From: SIG220 sp045615545
GTDB lineage: Bacteria; Bacillota_I; Bacilli_A; RFN20; CAG-826
Assembly: GCA_045615545.1 (NCBI GenBank)
Contig: JAZLFA010000037.1
Span: 21,594 to 85,593 of the forward strand
Reading direction: 5' to 3'
Length of the DNA stretch: 64,000 nt
The notes under the pieces were generated by a model. It was given only the letters and a program-made list of their open reading frames with translations. It ran no database searches and was not told the origin of the DNA. The position numbers were made by a program, and so were the translations under genes. Within the stretch, counting starts at the first letter, position 1. Every line of letters starts with the position of its first letter. Of the stretch, positions 60,283-64,000 are shown one piece after another.

Positions 60283-61236
60283 ATGGATAAGAAGAAAAGC
60301 AAACATCCTATCATCGGAATCATCATTCATTACATCATAGTAGCGGCTGTTATCGCGGGTGTAATCTTTGCATTTATGAAGGACAAAGAAATTGTCGATT
60401 ATTTTAACATTCCTCGGTTTCAATCCGAAATGCTCAATGACGCATGGAAATTTATTCCTAAAATCATTCATGTGCTTGAGATTATTGGTTTAATGTATGT
60501 CTTGATATTCATCTTTGGTCTTTTAGCGAGACTCAATATTGGTTTAACTTATCGTTCCAAAACCATGATCAAAGTCATTCTTTCATTTCTCAAGTGGATC
60601 ATTCTTGTTGGTGGTGTGATTTGGATTTTATATGCCCTAGGAGTTGACGCTGCAGCATTACTAATCTCCGCTGGAGTTATCTCTCTTGTCATAGGCCTCG
60701 CAGCACAAAGTTTAATTAGTGACGTCATATCTGGAATGTTTATTATCATTGAAGGCAAGTACTTAATTGACGATATTGTTGTGATTGATGGATATAGGGG
60801 AAAAGTTAAATCTATTGCTTTAAGAACAACCTCTATCGAAGATATTGGTGGAAACGTGAAAGTTATTAACAATTCTGAAATCAAAACAATCGTCAACTTA
60901 ACCAATCATAAATCAACTGCTAGAGTCACAATCTATGTGGCATCCAGTGAAAACTTAAAGTACGTTGAAAACATCTTTAATGAAAGTCTTCCTCAAATTG
61001 AAGAGAAATTGAAAGAATACAACATCGGTAACATTATCTATCGCGGAGTGAATTCGATGGATAATAACGGTATGGCTTTATTCTTTACAGTAGAATGTTA
61101 TGAAGAAGATATATACGTCGTAGAAAGAACCTTATATCGTGAGTTTAAATACATCATGGATGATAAGAATATTTCGAATAACGAACCTCTTGTTCTCTTT
61201 GATCGAACCGCCGAATTTACTAAGGCTAAAAAGTAA
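60283..61236 (+). CDS. MscS family mechanosensitive channel
   Basis: 317 aa from ATG 60283 with AAAGGAGGG upstream. Three or four N-terminal spans, then the pore helix GVISLVIGLAAQSLISDVISGMF near residue 125, the beta domain (GKYLIDDIVVIDGYRGKV, IGGNVKVINNSEI) and the C-terminal alpha/beta cage. Releases solutes under osmotic downshock. Intact among damaged neighbours. Confidence 0.92.
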   Translation: MDKKKSKHPIIGIIIHYIIVAAVIAGVIFAFMKDKEIVDYFNIPRFQSEMLNDAWKFIPKIIHVLEIIGLMYVLIFIFGLLARLNIGLTYRSKTMIKVILSFLKWIILVGGVIWILYALGVDAAALLISAGVISLVIGLAAQSLISDVISGMFIIIEGKYLIDDIVVIDGYRGKVKSIALRTTSIEDIGGNVKVINNSEIKTIVNLTNHKSTARVTIYVASSENLKYVENIFNESLPQIEEKLKEYNIGNIIYRGVNSMDNNGMALFFTVECYEEDIYVVERTLYREFKYIMDDKNISNNEPLVLFDRTAEFTKAKK

Positions 61237-61249
61237 TATTTACTTGCAA

Positions 61250-61320
61250 TTAATTAAGGGTGCTATTTTTGTTTACTTCTTTCATCTTGCGGTAAAACGT
61301 TCCTCTCGATAAGCGATGTC
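61250..61320 (-). pseudogene. Serine recombinase C-terminal remnant
   Basis: The minus strand reads HRLSRGTFYRKMKEVNKNS, then TLN and a stop at 61252-61250. LSRGTFYRKMKE is the recognition helix end of resolvase-type serine recombinases. Upstream, the frame is broken by a TAA and the sequence switches to the next gene in the opposite direction, so only the last 20 or so codons survive. Confidence 0.65.
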
Positions 61321-62172
61321 TTGCTTAAAAGAGCAAAGACCTTAATTAATAACAATGATTGGTGGAGTGCAAAAGAAAAGATAAATGAAGCTTTAGATAT
61401 GGATCCAGAAAATGGATATGCACATTTCTATATGCTTTTAGCTACATTACATATCTCTGATCCAGAAAAATTAATCACCCATCCTAAACCAATTAGCCAA
61501 TATGGTTCATTCAAGAACGCTATTGAATTTGGTGATGATCAATTAGTGGATATGCTTAATAGTTATAGTGACGCTAACCAAGCTTTTATTAAAAATAAAC
61601 TAAGTAATGGTGGTAATTCATTATTTGGTTTCCTTAATAGTAAATTTCAAACACTAAAAGAAGGAATACCTGATGCTCCTAGACCAAAAACAGTTGCTCA
61701 GAGCATACCACCAAAACCAGTAACAAGTGGAGCCGAAGAAGCAATTATAAAAATCTTATCAAACCCCAACGCTAAAAAAGTTAAATTATATAAAAGGATG
61801 ACCGGTGTTGGATTGATCTTAATTGGGTTATTTACCTTACTCATTAATATCATCATGTTTACCATTGATATCGGTAATAGTAGTTATAATACTATGTTAG
61901 CGATTATAGTTTATATGTTTGATATTGCTGCTTTTGTGATGACACTTGTATATGGTATTAAGAGCATTCGACTTAGAGAAGCTTATTATCAAGGTGATAG
62001 AAAGAAAGTGAACAAGACCGCTGGGATTGTTTGCCTTATTTTGTTCCCGTTCGTCACTGTTCTCTTCGTCGGAATTAGAGGCACTAAGTTCTGGAAGGAA
62101 CATAATAATCCAGACGAAGTAAGAGAATATTTAGAAAACATCATCGCTCAAAAAAGAGCAGAACAAGAATAA
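61321..62172 (+). CDS. TPR-like membrane protein, apparently truncated at the N-terminus
   Basis: 283 aa from a TTG; the frame is open back to 61258, but those bases belong to the recombinase remnant on the other strand. Begins mid-motif with LLKRAKTLINNNDWWSAKEKINEALDMDPENGYAHF, a tetratricopeptide-like helix pair that in similar proteins follows an N-terminal zinc ribbon (recalled, not checked). Two membrane spans at about 165-190 and 200-222. Function unknown; may be a pseudogene since no ribosome site or natural start exists. Confidence 0.6.
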   Translation: MLKRAKTLINNNDWWSAKEKINEALDMDPENGYAHFYMLLATLHISDPEKLITHPKPISQYGSFKNAIEFGDDQLVDMLNSYSDANQAFIKNKLSNGGNSLFGFLNSKFQTLKEGIPDAPRPKTVAQSIPPKPVTSGAEEAIIKILSNPNAKKVKLYKRMTGVGLILIGLFTLLINIIMFTIDIGNSSYNTMLAIIVYMFDIAAFVMTLVYGIKSIRLREAYYQGDRKKVNKTAGIVCLILFPFVTVLFVGIRGTKFWKEHNNPDEVREYLENIIAQKRAEQE

Positions 62173-62206
62173 ATTAATTATTAACCTATATACTTTTATA
62201 TTATCT

Positions 62207-62292
62207 AATTTCAGTATTTTTCATAAAAATTTTTTGCTTTGTATTAAGCCGGGGAGGTGGGAAGCAAGCGTGCAGGGAGGTCGCTACTTTTT
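62207..62292. repeat. 86-bp repeat, copy 2
   Basis: Ends inside the recombinase remnant's last codons (stop at 62286-62284). See copy 1 at 58579-58664. Confidence 0.9.
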
Positions 62293-62424
62293 GTTACCTT
62301 CTTTAATCCACCTATAAAATGTCGTCCCTGTAATATTAAACGCCTTAATTATCGATGTCGCTGTCCTATCACCCTGTCTCCACTGAGCGACCATCGCGTC
62401 AAATTTTTCACGGTCGATCTCCAT
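62284..62424 (-). pseudogene. Serine recombinase C-terminal remnant
   Basis: 46 codons: FDAMVAQWRQGDRTATSII, then a helix-turn-helix ending ITGTTFYRWIKEGNKK and a stop. This is the DNA-binding tail of a resolvase/IS607-like serine recombinase; the catalytic domain is absent. It is cut exactly where an oppositely oriented EcsC-like fragment begins (62424/62425). Different sequence from the remnant at 61250-61320, so a second element. Confidence 0.75.
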
Positions 62425-62718
62425 TAAAAAGAAATTATTAGCGGCAGCATTAACTAAAGGAACCATTTATCCATTAGTGAAACAAATTGCAAAGTGGTTT
62501 GGTGTAAGGATGACAAAAGTTATTTTTGCGGGCGCAATAAAGAAAGCCATTCCGTTCGTTGGTGCAGCATTAGGATTTGCTACTACATTCTTCACTTTTA
62601 AACCTTGCTGTGAGAATTTAAGAAAACATTAAGGAAAACTTATTTATATAATCCAGATTGTGAACCTGAAAAAGATATATTAGTTATTGATGTAGAAGTA
62701 AAAGATTCTAATAAATAA
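62425..62718 (+). pseudogene. EcsC-like protein, C-terminal fragment with frameshift
   Basis: The open frame from the junction reads KKKLLAAALTKGTIYPLVKQ, then WFGVRMTKVIFAGAIKKAIPFVG and FFTFKPCCENLRK, which resembles the C-terminal membrane-associated part of EcsC-family proteins. At about 62625-62632 the frame ends (TAA), but the next frame continues plausibly (TLRKTYLYNPDCEPE...) to a TAA at 62716-62718. So the gene lost its N-terminus and took a one-base shift. Family call is from recalled pattern. Confidence 0.6.
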
Positions 62719-62961
62719 TATAATGATTTAATTACATAATTATATAAAGTTGAGTATTTAGATTTAATCAAAGAAACTTAAGTAACTATTTATTCTACAA
62801 GAGGCATCACAGTTACAAGGTTGCATTTACCATTTCAATTTCTTGAGATGGAACGCCTTTCCTATGCTCTTTTATAAACCAAAAGAAAATGACTGCAAGC
62901 AAAATCCGCCATTCGTTGCATTCAACTCTTCAATTATTGAAAATATATATAAGAAAATTGT
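62719..62961. other. AT-rich remnant stretch, no gene supported
   Basis: An open stretch on the plus strand ends near the next gene (PKENDCKQNPPFVAFNSSII is readable) but has no start, ribosome site or recognised family. Probably decayed coding sequence. Confidence 0.35.
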
Positions 62962-64000
62962 CTATTTTTTACCACGAGGTAGTATCTTGTAAATAACTTT
63001 AATCTTCTTTTCATCAAGACGTCCTTTTCTATATAAGAAGAAATAACCGAGTAAATAAATTACAAGTAAAAGGAGGAATGTTGAGCCAACACAAATGCCA
63101 ACAATTGCTCCTGCGCTTAATCCTTCGCCAGGTAATTGTGGTAGATAACCTCTAGTTGATTTCCAAGTATTATATGCGGTTTCATCTCCAATAAGAATTG
63201 TACAAGCTTCGTCTTCATAATATTGACCGCATTCAGAACATTTCCAAGCCTCTTTATAACCGCTTCTTTCTTTTGTAGGGTCCACACCAGAAACTTTACT
63301 AACTACATGTCTTGCTTGAATTCTTCCTTCATTAAGTTTCCATGCGTTATATGCAGTTTCATCACCGATTTCATGTTCGCCTGCTGGGTCAGAAAAGTAC
63401 ATCTCACAAGTTGAACATTTGTAGGCAACCATATAGCCATCTTCAGTGCATGTTGGTGATTTACCAGCAACCTCTGTTAAACTATGGCCTAAAGCTGGGA
63501 TTTCTACATAAGTAGAATAATCACATCTTGAACATGTATCATACGCTTCCCAACCGACCTCAGTACATGTAGGGGCCTTAGCATCATGATGAATAATATC
63601 GTGTCCAAGTTTAGGATCAACAATTGATGTCAAAGTTGAAGTTCCTTGCTCATTTGCATAATAGACACCGCTTTCATGAGAGCATGTCCAATATTCAACA
63701 TTACCATCTTGGGTACATGTTGGAGCTACAGCTTCGTGATGAGTCATTTCGTGACCTAAAGCTGGGATTTCTACATAAGTAGAATAATCACATCTTGAGC
63801 ATGTATCATACGCTTCCCAACCGACCTCAGTACATGTAGGGGCTTTAGCATCATGATGAATAATATCGTGTCCAAGTTTATGATCAACAATTGATGTCAA
63901 AGTTGAAGTTCCTTGCTCATTTGCATAATAGACACCGCTTTCATGAGAGCATGTCCAATATTCAACATTACCATCTTGGGTACATGTTGGAGCTACAGCT
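62962..64000 (-). CDS. Repetitive surface protein with CxxC modules, C-terminal part (continues past window)
   Basis: At least 346 codons, open to the window edge, so the N-terminus is missing. Repeated modules follow LGH...APTCTE.G...Y.TCS.C.YST...PALGH, each with paired cysteines. An 89-residue double module occurs almost twice in tandem. C-terminal anchor: GLSAGAIVGICVGSTFLLLLV span then RKGRLDEKK (about 40 residues from the end), i.e. membrane-anchored with the repeats outside. Similar Cys-repeat tails occur in large surface proteins of gut Bacillota. No enzyme domain visible. Confidence 0.8.
   Translation of the reverse strand, partial: AVAPTCTQDGNVEYWTCSHESGVYYANEQGTSTLTSIVDHKLGHDIIHHDAKAPTCTEVGWEAYDTCSRCDYSTYVEIPALGHEMTHHEAVAPTCTQDGNVEYWTCSHESGVYYANEQGTSTLTSIVDPKLGHDIIHHDAKAPTCTEVGWEAYDTCSRCDYSTYVEIPALGHSLTEVAGKSPTCTEDGYMVAYKCSTCEMYFSDPAGEHEIGDETAYNAWKLNEGRIQARHVVSKVSGVDPTKERSGYKEAWKCSECGQYYEDEACTILIGDETAYNTWKSTRGYLPQLPGEGLSAGAIVGICVGSTFLLLLVIYLLGYFFLYRKGRLDEKKIKVIYKILPRGKK
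63494..64000 (-). repeat. 267-bp tandem repeat in the surface protein gene
   Basis: 63494-63760 and 63761-64000 (partial) are near identical with a 267-base period; I count three differences over the shared 240 bases. More copies probably lie beyond the window. Confidence 0.93.

Noticed and set aside
63494..64000. CRISPR array because of the regular repeats
   Set aside because: Repeats are 267 bases, contiguous, in frame and protein-coding; no spacers.

Overview
This window comes from an AT-rich, low-GC Gram-positive-type bacterium (Bacillota, Bacilli/Mollicutes-related). Two things support this: the gene order around the replication origin (dnaA | oriC | rpmH-rnpA-yidC-jag-mnmE) and the dnaX-ybaB-recR-tmk-holB-yaaT-rsmI cluster. 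UGA is a normal stop here. A release factor 2 gene with its programmed frameshift is present, and tryptophan is encoded by UGG, so this is not a UGA=Trp mycoplasma. The species cannot be named from the sequence; an uncultured host-associated Bacilli lineage is a reasonable guess.

Layout. 1-603: start of dnaA (minus strand) and an oriC with six DnaA boxes. 604-8727: ribosome, tRNA and RNA maturation and housekeeping genes (rpmH, rnpA, yidC, jag, mnmE, tatD, rnmV, rsmA, ispE), a small orphan protein and a ROK sugar kinase. 8829-19610 (mostly minus): a PEP-pyruvate-oxaloacetate module made of ppdK, birA, the Na+-pumping oxaloacetate decarboxylase (oadA, oadG, a separate biotin carrier, oadB) and pckA, interrupted by a plus-strand hpt-upp-prs salvage block. 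19832-23073: a Na+/phosphate transporter with PhoU-like tail and an FGGY kinase. 23160-27514: a TetR-controlled heterodimeric ABC exporter. 27592-31740: two ATP-grasp proteins, a DUF3737 protein, an RluA-type enzyme and a 51-aa protein. 31836-34194: a DUF1538 membrane protein with two P-II-like proteins. 34282-37467: a giant YfhO-like membrane protein. 37488-43413: DNA polymerase III/recombination cluster (minus). 43545-55112: translation termination, secretion, competence and repair genes (prfA-prmC-tsaC-rpiB, comFA-comFC, secA-prfB, yitT, uvrB, secG). 55265-57608: a membrane protein and a YolD/Y-family polymerase pair. 57629-64000: an accessory region with a lipoprotein, tRNA-Ala(CGC), a degenerate tRNA, an 86-bp repeat in two copies, two serine-recombinase C-terminal remnants fused to truncated genes, a MscS channel, and repeat-containing surface proteins.

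How the genes work together. PPDK, PEPCK and the decarboxylase pump interconvert PEP, pyruvate and oxaloacetate. BirA (no DNA-binding domain) would biotinylate the separate carrier protein, and the pump's Na+ gradient could drive the neighbouring Na+/phosphate importer. 

The most interesting general signal is transcriptional. At least eight operon-first genes have a -10 box only 5-9 bases before the start codon and no Shine-Dalgarno sequence, which is the architecture of leaderless mRNAs. Operon-internal genes in the same window often carry strong GGAGG sites. The other points worth a second look are the DUF1538/P-II-like operon, an unusually long YidC, several palindromic candidate operators, and the recombination scars between 58.4 and 62.7 kb.
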